Source: Planctomycetota bacterium (GTDB lineage: Bacteria > Planctomycetota > Phycisphaerae > FEN-1346 > JAACEH01). From it: a DNA stretch of 39,571 nucleotides. Of this stretch, positions 24,304 to 32,558 are shown piece after piece. The translations under genes were made by a program, and so were the position numbers. The notes beneath the pieces are model-generated. The model made no database searches, was not told the origin of the DNA, and saw only the letters and a program-made list of their open reading frames with translations. The stretch lies in the NCBI GenBank assembly GCA_016935955.1, contig JAFGPY010000154.1, positions 1 through 39,571 on the forward strand. The letters are read 5' to 3'. Numbering within the stretch: position 1 is the stretch's first letter; the number at the start of each line of letters is the position of its first letter.

Positions 24304-25698
24304 ATGAGAAGGGCCGCAAGACAGATGTGCTCTGGCATGGCGATATTCGCCCTGACGATCGCGGCCACCTTGGCCGCAACAGGCGGGGCCTGGGCTCAGA
24401 GCATCGACTGGGGCGACCACGAGGATGAGGACCGCAACCTGTCGCCCGAAGAGCGACGGTATACCGAGATAGCCCGTGTGGCCCTGAGCCGCTTGCCGTT
24501 CGACGTTCGCCGCGTGGACGACCTTCCCGACGACCTGCGAGGAACGGCCGCCATTGTGCCGTTGGGCGACAAGAAGCTGGGGCTGCAGGCCAGCCTGTAC
24601 GTACCGAGCACCTACGACCCCGTGCGGCCGTGGCCACTGCTGGTCGAGGGACGAGCTCGTCTGCTGGCGCCGGTCTCGCTGGCCGAGTTCTACGGTCACG
24701 CCGAGAAGCACGGGTTCCTGTTGCTCGCAGTCGAGTACCTGTACTTCCGCGGCCGCAACACCGCCAAGGTGGACGTCTGGACGCGGGAGGGCGACGGCAC
24801 GATCCAGCCCAAGGAACGGTCGGGCCCTGACTTTCTCCGCGACATGTCCGTCGACCAGGATAACCTGCTGGCTCTGCTGCGTGACGTCCAGTCCAAGTAC
24901 AACGTCGACTCGCGAGCCATCGGCGTGACGGGGTTTCTGCACGCCGCTGTGATGGCCTACCGTTTGACGCTGGCCCGGCCTGACCTGTTCTGCACGGCCA
25001 TCGCCCGCAGTGGCAACTTCGATCCGTTTTTCATGCCTCGAATCTCGGGGCCCAGCAAACAGCGGACGATCTACATCGTGTACGGGGAGAACGAGACGTC
25101 GACCCTCGCCGACAGTCTCCAGGCCGCGACCTACTTCGGCCGCCGCGGATTCAAGACGGTGCAGTCGGAACGAATTCCCAATTCCGGGGTGGACTCGCGG
25201 CCGGAGATTGCCGCCAATTTCTTCCAGGGGACCGTCCTAGAAACGCTCGGGCCCCAACAATCCGAACTCAATCGCTTGTGCAATCTGGCCGTGCGATGCC
25301 TGGACGGCAAACCGAACGCCTCGCCACTGCAACCCGACGGCCAGCCGCATACGGCCGCAACCATTCTGGCGGCCCTGGCAACCTTCGACGAAAAGCAAAC
25401 CGAGGCATCGCTTGCGGCTCCGTGCCGATTCATGATGGCCCGCCTGCTGGCCGGGAAGCTCAACGATCGCGGCCGGGCCGAGGCTTTGCTTAAAGGCTTT
25501 CTCGATCAACCGCTGCTGGGGGACTCCGTTGCCCCGCAGGCCCTGCTCTACCTGGCTGAGAAGGTTCTGGACCCCAAGACCCAGTCCAAGGACGCCATCA
25601 ATGTTCTGGGCAAGGTGGTGCCGCGACGCGATACGTTGCCAGCGGTCACCCGCCGGGCTAAGGCCCTCCAGGACCAACTGCTGCAACAGAAGGACTGA
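24304..25698 (+). CDS. Exported alpha/beta-hydrolase-like protein lacking catalytic residues (paralogue A)
   Basis: The 464-aa product has a signal peptide (residues 1-32, ending GGAWAQ). A domain resembling PHB-depolymerase-type esterases follows (LYVPSTYDPVRPWPLLVEG, about 98-116). At the nucleophile elbow the family has T-G-x-S-x-G-G, but this protein reads TGFLHAAVMAYR, with L212 in the serine position. The usual oxyanion HG after the first strand is absent (LLVEG). Where the catalytic histidine loop is expected it reads RIPNSGVDSRP (290-300). The last 130 residues are helical and TPR-like. It is probably a non-enzymatic binding or scaffold protein. The ATG at 24304 has GAGG upstream. Paralogue B follows after 245 bases. 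Confidence 0.75.
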   Translation: MRRAARQMCSGMAIFALTIAATLAATGGAWAQSIDWGDHEDEDRNLSPEERRYTEIARVALSRLPFDVRRVDDLPDDLRGTAAIVPLGDKKLGLQASLYVPSTYDPVRPWPLLVEGRARLLAPVSLAEFYGHAEKHGFLLLAVEYLYFRGRNTAKVDVWTREGDGTIQPKERSGPDFLRDMSVDQDNLLALLRDVQSKYNVDSRAIGVTGFLHAAVMAYRLTLARPDLFCTAIARSGNFDPFFMPRISGPSKQRTIYIVYGENETSTLADSLQAATYFGRRGFKTVQSERIPNSGVDSRPEIAANFFQGTVLETLGPQQSELNRLCNLAVRCLDGKPNASPLQPDGQPHTAATILAALATFDEKQTEASLAAPCRFMMARLLAGKLNDRGRAEALLKGFLDQPLLGDSVAPQALLYLAEKVLDPKTQSKDAINVLGKVVPRRDTLPAVTRRAKALQDQLLQQKD

Positions 25699-25806
25699 CC
25701 TGCGGCGCCGATCGACGCGGCCGAGCCTAGTCAATGAACAAGGCCCCATCCGGCAACGTCAGCAACTAGGCGTCATCACACCAGGGAACCATTGCAGGTT
25801 AGCGAC

Positions 25807-25835
25807 TGGACAACGGCGCGTTCTGCCCGTAAACT
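25807..25835 (+). promoter_or_regulatory. Possible promoter for the second paralogue
   Basis: TGGACA (25807-25812) and TAAACT (25830-25835) are 17 bases apart. The 245-base gap holding them (25699-25943) has no gene beyond a 14-codon open frame at 25870 that lacks support. If real, the promoter lets B be expressed separately from A. Confidence 0.4.
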
Positions 25836-25943
25836 ATAGGCGTGAGCGGGACTTAGGGTCGCAAACACCATGAAGCCGATCGTCGGCGTACTTCACCCGC
25901 TGTACGAGTATTAGGGACATGGGACTATCATGGGGCGATCGTC

Positions 25944-27428
25944 ATGTTGACAGGAACTCGCTGGTTTGCACTGCCATTGATGTTGGCGCTGCTGGCGGCC
26001 GGTACGGCCCGCGGCCAGTTCGACCCGTTCGGTCCGACTGAGCCGAAGACCGAACCGAAGAAGGAGCCCACGCCGGAAGAAAAGAAGAAAGCGGAAGAAG
26101 CGCGGGATCCGAGGAAGATCCTGGCCTCGCTGCCGTTTGAGGTCCGCGAGGTCGAGGAACTGCCCGATGACGTGAAGGCCACAGCGGCGATCTTCCCCAT
26201 CGGTAAGAAGGACTACGGGTACAAGGGCTGCTTGTACGTGCCCAGCTACTATGACGCCAGCCGCCCGTGGCCCCTGCTGGTGGAAGGCGTCGAGAAACAC
26301 ATGACAGCCGAGATGCTAAGGCGGTTCTACCTGCAGGCCGAGAAGCACGGGTTTCTTTACCTGTCGGTCGAGTATCTCTTCGCCCGGGGTGCGTCCGCGG
26401 GAACCCAGCAACACTGGAGCCGCGAGGGAAGCCGAACCACCACCAACATCCAGCGTCCGCTCGTGGACTTTCAGACGGACATGGCGGTGGATGAAAAGGT
26501 TCTGCTGGCCACGTTGAAGGAGGTGGGTGACAAGTACAACGTGGAGCAGGACGCCGTGGGAATCACCGGCTTTCTCTTCTCCGGGGTAATGGCCTACCGC
26601 ATGGTCGTCGCTTACCCCAAGGTATTCTGCATGGCCGTCGGTCGGTCAGCCGGATTCCATGAGGCGTTCATGCCGGATGACGCGAGCCGGGCTCGCAACC
26701 GCTACGTGTATGTCATCCTCGGCGAAAAGGAGACCACCACACTCACGGCCGCCCAGGCGGCCATTGACTTCTTCAAGAAGAACGGATTCAAGAAACTGCT
26801 GGTCGAACGGATTCCCAATTCCGGAGTGGATATCCGGGCTGACGTAACGGCCAACTACTTCCGCGGCACGTTCGAGGAAATCCTGGGACCGGAGAAGTGC
26901 GAGTTCTTCCGTGTGCACAAGATGGCCATGCAGTGCCTGATGGGTGTCAGGTTCCGCGATGCCGAGACGGCAGGCGACATGGCACAGCCCAAGAAGGACA
27001 ACAAGGATTCCGATCCCGAGAAGAAAGACGAGTCGCCGGCGCCGAAGCCGCCTGCATCCGAACCGCCCAGCCCGACGACGGTGATGAACGCCCTGAGCCA
27101 GTTCAGCGAACAGTACCCGAAGTCGGCCTTCAAGGCACAATGCCGGTTCCTCATGGGCCGCATCGCGATGGAGAAGCTCGACGACAAAGCCCAGGCTGAC
27201 AAGCTGCTGCGGGAGTTTGCCGATCCGCCGTTGCTGTCGAGCCCTGTGGCCCCGGCAGCCGTGCTGTACCTGGTCGAAAAGGTGATCGACCAGGACGCCC
27301 AATTGAACGAGGCCGTTGTGTTGCTGGCCAAGATCATGAACCGGCGCGAAGCCCCGGCCGACGTCAGGGACAGGGCCAGGGAACTCCGCAAGGAGTTGAT
27401 GGAGAAACGCGCCAGCCAAGGCGACTGA
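25944..27428 (+). CDS. Exported alpha/beta-hydrolase-like protein lacking catalytic residues (paralogue B)
   Basis: The 494-aa paralogue of the preceding gene shares LPFEVREVEELPDDVKATAA, YVPSYYDASRPWPLLVEG, AEKHGFLYLSVEYL and RIPNSGVD. A signal peptide (1-24) is followed by a charged, proline- and lysine-rich linker (28-55). The nucleophile elbow reads ITGFLFSGVMAYR, with L211 replacing serine, as in A. The oxyanion HG and catalytic histidine are also missing. An extra K/D/E/P-rich insert (about 345-375) separates the hydrolase-like part from a helical, TPR-like C terminus (FSEQYPKSAFKAQCRFLMGR). Retention of the same losses in both copies argues for a selected non-catalytic role. The start at 25944 lacks a strong Shine-Dalgarno sequence. 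Confidence 0.75.
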   Translation: MLTGTRWFALPLMLALLAAGTARGQFDPFGPTEPKTEPKKEPTPEEKKKAEEARDPRKILASLPFEVREVEELPDDVKATAAIFPIGKKDYGYKGCLYVPSYYDASRPWPLLVEGVEKHMTAEMLRRFYLQAEKHGFLYLSVEYLFARGASAGTQQHWSREGSRTTTNIQRPLVDFQTDMAVDEKVLLATLKEVGDKYNVEQDAVGITGFLFSGVMAYRMVVAYPKVFCMAVGRSAGFHEAFMPDDASRARNRYVYVILGEKETTTLTAAQAAIDFFKKNGFKKLLVERIPNSGVDIRADVTANYFRGTFEEILGPEKCEFFRVHKMAMQCLMGVRFRDAETAGDMAQPKKDNKDSDPEKKDESPAPKPPASEPPSPTTVMNALSQFSEQYPKSAFKAQCRFLMGRIAMEKLDDKAQADKLLREFADPPLLSSPVAPAAVLYLVEKVIDQDAQLNEAVVLLAKIMNRREAPADVRDRARELRKELMEKRASQGD

Positions 27429-27605
27429 TTGCCCTGGAACGGCGCGCCGGACCATTCGGCGGCCCGCCTTGTGAGTCCGATGGGCGAGGTTGCGGCGGAA
27501 CCTTGCCCGCAAATCGTGGTTTACTGGGGTGCCCCTGTCGCAGCGGTGCACGTCTGCGCGCACGATGCCGCCCCCCAGGCCGGAGTCGGGCGACATGGAG
27601 TATGA

Positions 27606-30600
27606 ATGATCAGAACCTTGCTGCCCATTCTCACGGCGATTGTGCTGTTCAGCACAACCTTGCCCCGAGCCGTCGCGCAGGAAGACCTGCCGGACCCGAT
27701 GCAACCCATCGAGGCCAACATCGCCTTGGCCGCGTGGGGTGCCGAGGCCACCGGCGAGGGACAACCGTTCAATCCCGGCTATCCCGTGGACCAGGCGATT
27801 GACGGCACCGACCGCTCGGCCCTGTTCGGCAGTAAGCCTGACGGCCTGGTTGGCGGCTCGATCGTGATCGACCTGGCCCTGCCAACGGAGATCGTTGCCG
27901 TGGTGCTGACCCAGGCATCCTACGGCAGCCATTTCGATCGGGCACGCGACGTGCAGATCACCGTTGACGGCAGGAAGGTTGCCGCCGTCACGTTGGAGAA
28001 CAGCCCCGGCACGCCGCAGCGATTTCCGCTGGCCGTACGTGGACAACGGTTTCGCGTGACGGTCGTCGGCCAATACGACGACCCGCAGACGGATTTCGGC
28101 GGATGGAACGAGATCGAGCTGATCACCGAGGAGATTCCGGAGGCCAAGTTCGCGCTGCCCGAAAGTTTTCTGCCGCGCGGCCCGGCCCTGATTCAGCAAT
28201 GCGCGACCAATCCGCCGGAGGTCCATGGCCGGCCCCAGCAGGCCAAGGGCCACCCGCGGACCCTCTGGACCACCGCAGAATTACAGGACATGAAACGCCG
28301 CGCGGCAACCGATGTCGAACTCGGCGGCGCGTTGAGACGTCTGTTGGCGCGGACCGACGCCCTGCTGGTCGCGCCGCCGCAGGTGCCCCCTCCCGCCGTG
28401 CCGCTGGAGGCCGAGGACCACGTACGACACATGGCCGCAGCGAGAGCCATCGTCGATCTGGCCTTGGCCGAGCAGTTGGCCGGGGACAAACGCTATGGCG
28501 ATGCGGCGATTGACGTCCTGTCTCGCTACGCCGAGACGTTCTCAACCTACCCTGTGACCGGCACCACCTCATCGGGTCTGGCACGCATCTTCAACCGTCG
28601 CGCCGACCTCGCCGCGTGGCTGATTCACGTGGCCTGCGGCTACGATCTGCTGCACAATCGTATGAGCGTTGAGCAACTGGGGATTATCGGCGAGAACCTG
28701 TTGCGTCCGGCCGTCCAGCTTGTGGCTGAGCCGGAGACTTACTGGAGCGCCGGCCGCCCCGAGACGGCTGTCGTATCGGCCGCTGTCCTGGCGACGGGCT
28801 ACGCCCTGGACGACCCGACGCTGATCGCCTGGGGCCTCCAGGGCCACGAGGGCCAGGGCGGCGCCACGCCGATCCTCGACAAAGGCCTGACCGAGGACGG
28901 CCTCTGGCGTTCGCAGCCGCGAACGGCGGCCGACTTGGCAACCGAAGCCGTACTCGTCATGGCCGAGTGCGCCTGGCGAAACGGCGTTGATCTGTACCGC
29001 TATGGCGACGGGAAGATCAAGCGGTTGCTGGACAGCCCGCTGGAAATCGCTTACCCCACCATGGCATTGCCGTCGCTGGACCGATCCGAGGGCCTGACGC
29101 TGCTGCAACCGAACGTGTCGCTCTACGGTTGGGGCTTCGCCCGTTACGGCGACCGGCGTCATCAGTTCCTTGCCGCACACGTCATGCCGGAACTGGCCGT
29201 TCGTGCCGAGAGCCTGCTGCCGGCGTGCTGGCTGAACGTGACAGATACCCCACAGAGTGCGCCGCAACGGCTGGCGAACCAGGGGGACGAAGGGCTCGCC
29301 GTTTTGCAGGTGGGACAAGCGGCTGCAACGCGACAACTGCTGATCTCTTACGGTTCACGAGAGGGCAATCCTCGTCAGGGGCTGCTCGGATTCGATCTCT
29401 TCGGATTCGGCAGGCCGCTGATGCCGACGCCCGCTTCGTCTTACAGTGACGAGCGACGCTACGATGCATGGTGCCGTACTGCCCTGGCCAATAACACGGT
29501 GGTGATCGACGAGCGTCGCCACGTGCCCGGCCGGGCCACGCTCATGACCCTCGGTTCGACCAGCGAGGTGGCCATGGCGCGAGTCTGGACCGACAGGGCC
29601 GCACCGGGCGCGGGGCTGGACCGCACGCTGGTGCTGACACGCGACTACACGGTCGATGTAACGGCCGCCTTCAGCCGCATTGAGCGGACCGTCGACGTAG
29701 CCTACCACGCATTCGGGGAGTTGGAGACGTCGGTTCGTACCTCGCGGCCGTGGGGCAATCGTTTCAGCGATCGTCCCGGCTACAGCGAGTTGCAGGATGT
29801 TCGCCGCGGGTCGACGAACCTGATGTGGAAGGCCACTTGGCGCGAAAACGGCCGCCCGCCCCTGGTGATGACCGTGCCGGCGGGTCCCGAGACCACCGTC
29901 TATGCGGCCACCGGATGGAAGGGCGTGCGAGAAGTGCCGCTGGTCATCCAGCGGCGTCAGGGCAGCGAAGTTGTCATGGCCGCAGCCATCAACCTGAATG
30001 CCGATCCCGATTTCGTCACGTCCGTGCGCTGGCTGGAGACCGACAGCACGAGCGCCCGGACCCTGAAGATCGAGACGACGCGCGGCGCCGACTACCTGCT
30101 GGTCAACTACGCCCCGGGTCTGCGGAGTACGGGCATCATGCGGACCGACGCGTCGCTGGTTCTGGTGCGAACGCGAAAGGTCCGCCCCGGAGGTCGCGGC
30201 GATACGGCGGGAGGCCTCGACGGCATCTACATGGCCGGCGGCACAACCCTGGAGTTGCTGGGCGGCCGCATCACACTCAGTGCCCCTGCCCTGCTGGCCA
30301 TCGAACGGACGGAGAATTCCCATCTCATCGCCTGTAATCTGGCCGGCGACGACGCCGAGGTGCGGCTGACGGGTCTCGATCTACCGCCGATCTGGCAGTC
30401 GAACGAACTTGGCCGCAACGTCATTGCCGTAGACCATCGCGGCCGTCCCATCCCAGCAGGCAAGCGTTACCAGTGCTGGCCGGATACGATTACCATGACT
30501 CTTGCCGCCGGCCAAGGTTTCGAGTTCGGCGACGCCCAGAACTCGGTCTTTCCGCTCCGTGCCGCCCGCGATACCCTGCAGCACCAGACGCTGCTGAACC

Positions 30601-31151
30601 GCGTTCGCCTGCAGCGCATGATGGCCCAGGAACGCGCCGAGCGAAGCGACGACGAGGCGGTTCGCAACCCCGTCACGCCGGGCACGGCCGTCATCGTCGA
30701 GGCCGAGGACTTCACGGATCAGGGCGGCGGCGAAGTGACCGTGACCGAGAAGAAGGTCGGCACGCGCGGCGGCAAGGCTTTCATGGGCTGGGACGACGAA
30801 GGTCACTGGATCGAATGGTCGGTCGACGTGCCCGAGAGCGGCTACTACCAGATCCTCTTGAAGTACTGCAACCGCCAAGATCAGGCCCGACGGCGAATCG
30901 AAATCGACGGCACAACCGACGGCCTGCCGATCACGGAGTTTTTCCTGCCGGATACAGGGGGATGGTCGAATGCCAAGGACGATTGGCGTCTGCTGCCGCT
31001 TCAGGACTGGCGCATCGGACGCCGAGCCTTGTTCTACCTGAAACGCGGGCACCACACCCTGCGTCTGACGAACCTCCGCAACTCGGCCAACCTCGATTAC
31101 TTGGTCTTGGCTTCGCCCGACGTTCCCGTCGACCGCAACGAATTCCAGTAG
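27606..31151 (+). CDS. Secreted multidomain heparinase II/III-like polysaccharide lyase candidate
   Basis: The 1181-aa exported protein has a signal peptide (1-24). A discoidin-like beta domain (about 35-175) opens with NIALAAWGAEATGEG and contains GSIVIDLALPTEIVAV. An alpha-helical toroid-type region follows (about 210-480), starting RTLWTTAELQDMKRRAA, a layout seen in alginate-lyase and heparinase II/III-like enzymes. The central beta part includes NNTVVIDERRH at 629-639, matching the HNTVVVDG-type heparinase II/III signature but with N for H. The C terminus (about 1035-1165) is a CBM6/35-like module: VIVEAEDFTDQGGGEV, then GHWIEWSVDVPESGYYQI. It probably binds and degrades an acidic polysaccharide; activity and substrate are unproven. 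GGAG lies 5 bases before the ATG. Confidence 0.75.
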   Translation: MIRTLLPILTAIVLFSTTLPRAVAQEDLPDPMQPIEANIALAAWGAEATGEGQPFNPGYPVDQAIDGTDRSALFGSKPDGLVGGSIVIDLALPTEIVAVVLTQASYGSHFDRARDVQITVDGRKVAAVTLENSPGTPQRFPLAVRGQRFRVTVVGQYDDPQTDFGGWNEIELITEEIPEAKFALPESFLPRGPALIQQCATNPPEVHGRPQQAKGHPRTLWTTAELQDMKRRAATDVELGGALRRLLARTDALLVAPPQVPPPAVPLEAEDHVRHMAAARAIVDLALAEQLAGDKRYGDAAIDVLSRYAETFSTYPVTGTTSSGLARIFNRRADLAAWLIHVACGYDLLHNRMSVEQLGIIGENLLRPAVQLVAEPETYWSAGRPETAVVSAAVLATGYALDDPTLIAWGLQGHEGQGGATPILDKGLTEDGLWRSQPRTAADLATEAVLVMAECAWRNGVDLYRYGDGKIKRLLDSPLEIAYPTMALPSLDRSEGLTLLQPNVSLYGWGFARYGDRRHQFLAAHVMPELAVRAESLLPACWLNVTDTPQSAPQRLANQGDEGLAVLQVGQAAATRQLLISYGSREGNPRQGLLGFDLFGFGRPLMPTPASSYSDERRYDAWCRTALANNTVVIDERRHVPGRATLMTLGSTSEVAMARVWTDRAAPGAGLDRTLVLTRDYTVDVTAAFSRIERTVDVAYHAFGELETSVRTSRPWGNRFSDRPGYSELQDVRRGSTNLMWKATWRENGRPPLVMTVPAGPETTVYAATGWKGVREVPLVIQRRQGSEVVMAAAINLNADPDFVTSVRWLETDSTSARTLKIETTRGADYLLVNYAPGLRSTGIMRTDASLVLVRTRKVRPGGRGDTAGGLDGIYMAGGTTLELLGGRITLSAPALLAIERTENSHLIACNLAGDDAEVRLTGLDLPPIWQSNELGRNVIAVDHRGRPIPAGKRYQCWPDTITMTLAAGQGFEFGDAQNSVFPLRAARDTLQHQTLLNRVRLQRMMAQERAERSDDEAVRNPVTPGTAVIVEAEDFTDQGGGEVTVTEKKVGTRGGKAFMGWDDEGHWIEWSVDVPESGYYQILLKYCNRQDQARRRIEIDGTTDGLPITEFFLPDTGGWSNAKDDWRLLPLQDWRIGRRALFYLKRGHHTLRLTNLRNSANLDYLVLASPDVPVDRNEFQ

Positions 31152-31178
31152 CAATCGCCACCATCACAACATCGACTG

Positions 31179-32402
31179 TCATGCGGACGGTTTCGTTCCC
31201 GCGCCGCCGCGACCGGCCATGGCCTTGGCGACGTCGCCCTCGAAGTAGACCGTCTGCGTCGGGAAAGCGATGCTCAGACCTCGGGCCTTCACGGCTCGCA
31301 TCAGGGCCAGGTTGATGCGCTCGACGACCTCGCTGTGCAGGTCGTACGGTATCGGCTGCGTGAAGTACATCACCAGGATATCGAGACTGCTGGCACCGAA
31401 CTCGATGAACCGCACCAGGCTGGTTTCGTGATCGATCTTTTCCTCGGCCGCCAGAATGGCCTTGAAGTCCCCGACCAGGTCCTCCATTTGCTCGGCCGTT
31501 GTCTCGTAGGTGACGCCGACCGTCATGCGGACCCTTCGGATGGGCATGGCCGCCTTGTTGTCGACCACGCTGTCGACCACCAGGCTGTTCGGCAACGTCA
31601 CCAGCGTCTTGGGAAACGTGCGGATTCGCGTCGATCGGAACCCGATCTGTTCCACCGTGCCCTCGACGTCCCCCACCTTGACCCAGTCGCCAACGCGGAA
31701 CGGTCGGTCGGTGAAGATGACGATGCCGGCGAAGAGGTTAGCCAGCGTGTCCTTGGCCGCCATGGCCACGGCCAGCCCGCCGATGCCCAAGCCGGCCAGC
31801 AGACTGCTCACCGAATAGCCCATCGTCTGCAGAATGGTGATGAACATCAGCACGCCGACAAAGGCCTTCAGGCTCTTCTTGATCAGCGGCACGAGCTGGT
31901 CGTCCAGCGTGCTGTCGGTCCGGGCGGCGAGGGTCTCCAGGTAGTGCGCCAGGACATCGACCGCGCGAAACAGAAACCACAACAGATCGGCGGCAAAGGC
32001 GACTTTGAGCAATTGCACCGCCAGGCGTCGGACTTCGGGCGTAGCCACCTGCAAGCCGACGAGCGTCAGTGACCCGAACACGCCCACGAGCAGCAGGGCT
32101 ACGCCGAACGGTTTGTAGATGGCCTCGGCGACAAGATGGTCGAACTTGAATCGCGTCTTTCTGGCGGTCGGGATGATGTAGTGTTCGAAGACGAAGTCGG
32201 CAACCTTCCTGGCCACGAAGCCCAGCAGCATGCACAAAAATGCTGCTAGGTACTGCCAGTACTCAATGCCGAAAAACTGGCCCTGAAGCGATTCAGGGGC
32301 GTACTCGCGCGCCGCCTCATAAAGCTTCTGGGCGCCCGACTCCCAACTGTCGGTCTCCGCCAACACCCAGACAAGCCACGAACCCGCCGACAAAAACTTC
32401 AT
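31179..32402 (-). CDS. MscS-family mechanosensitive ion channel
   Basis: Inner-membrane tension-gated channel protecting against osmotic down-shock. The 407-aa product has hydrophobic segments at about 50-70, 98-120, 130-150 and 178-195. The pore helix starts at about 199 (SLLAGLGIGGLAVAMAAKDT), followed by the MscS beta-domain motif FRVGDWVKVGDVEGTVEQIGF and TLPNSLV. The extra helices before the pore make it longer than E. coli MscS. The ATG at 32402 has GGAGG 7 bases upstream; a GTG-type start at 32501 would give a poor N terminus. It has its own promoter and is convergent with the lyase gene, 27 bases away. Confidence 0.93.
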   Translation of the reverse strand: MKFLSAGSWLVWVLAETDSWESGAQKLYEAAREYAPESLQGQFFGIEYWQYLAAFLCMLLGFVARKVADFVFEHYIIPTARKTRFKFDHLVAEAIYKPFGVALLLVGVFGSLTLVGLQVATPEVRRLAVQLLKVAFAADLLWFLFRAVDVLAHYLETLAARTDSTLDDQLVPLIKKSLKAFVGVLMFITILQTMGYSVSSLLAGLGIGGLAVAMAAKDTLANLFAGIVIFTDRPFRVGDWVKVGDVEGTVEQIGFRSTRIRTFPKTLVTLPNSLVVDSVVDNKAAMPIRRVRMTVGVTYETTAEQMEDLVGDFKAILAAEEKIDHETSLVRFIEFGASSLDILVMYFTQPIPYDLHSEVVERINLALMRAVKARGLSIAFPTQTVYFEGDVAKAMAGRGGAGTKPSA

Positions 32403-32453
32403 CAGGCATCCTCCGTTGGTACCAGATTGGGCCTTCAGGCCGATCTTCCCCTC

Positions 32454-32482
32454 CTTATACAGGAAGGCCGCCGCGCGGTCAA
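32454..32482 (-). promoter_or_regulatory. Promoter for the MscS gene
   Basis: On the minus strand TTGACC (32477-32482) and TATAAG (32454-32459) are exactly 17 bases apart, five of six matches each. The predicted start near 32447 gives a leader of about 45 bases that includes the GGAGG box. Confidence 0.7.
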
Positions 32483-32520
32483 CCGCCGCGCGAACGTCCA
32501 AGCTTGCGACGGGCTTGTCC

Positions 32521-32549
32521 TTGCCGGTCGCCCTTCCAACAGCTAAGAT
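32521..32549 (+). promoter_or_regulatory. Possible promoter giving a near-leaderless glycosyltransferase mRNA
   Basis: TTGCCG (32521-32526) and TAAGAT (32544-32549) are 17 bases apart. The predicted start would fall at about 32556-32558, directly before the ATG at 32559. No Shine-Dalgarno sequence is visible there, consistent with a leaderless transcript. Confidence 0.4.
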
Positions 32550-32558
32550 GAGCGGCCT

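Noticed and set aside
25870..25914. 14-codon open frame between the pseudo-hydrolase genes
   Set aside because: It has no ribosome-binding site and no family match, and is too short to support.
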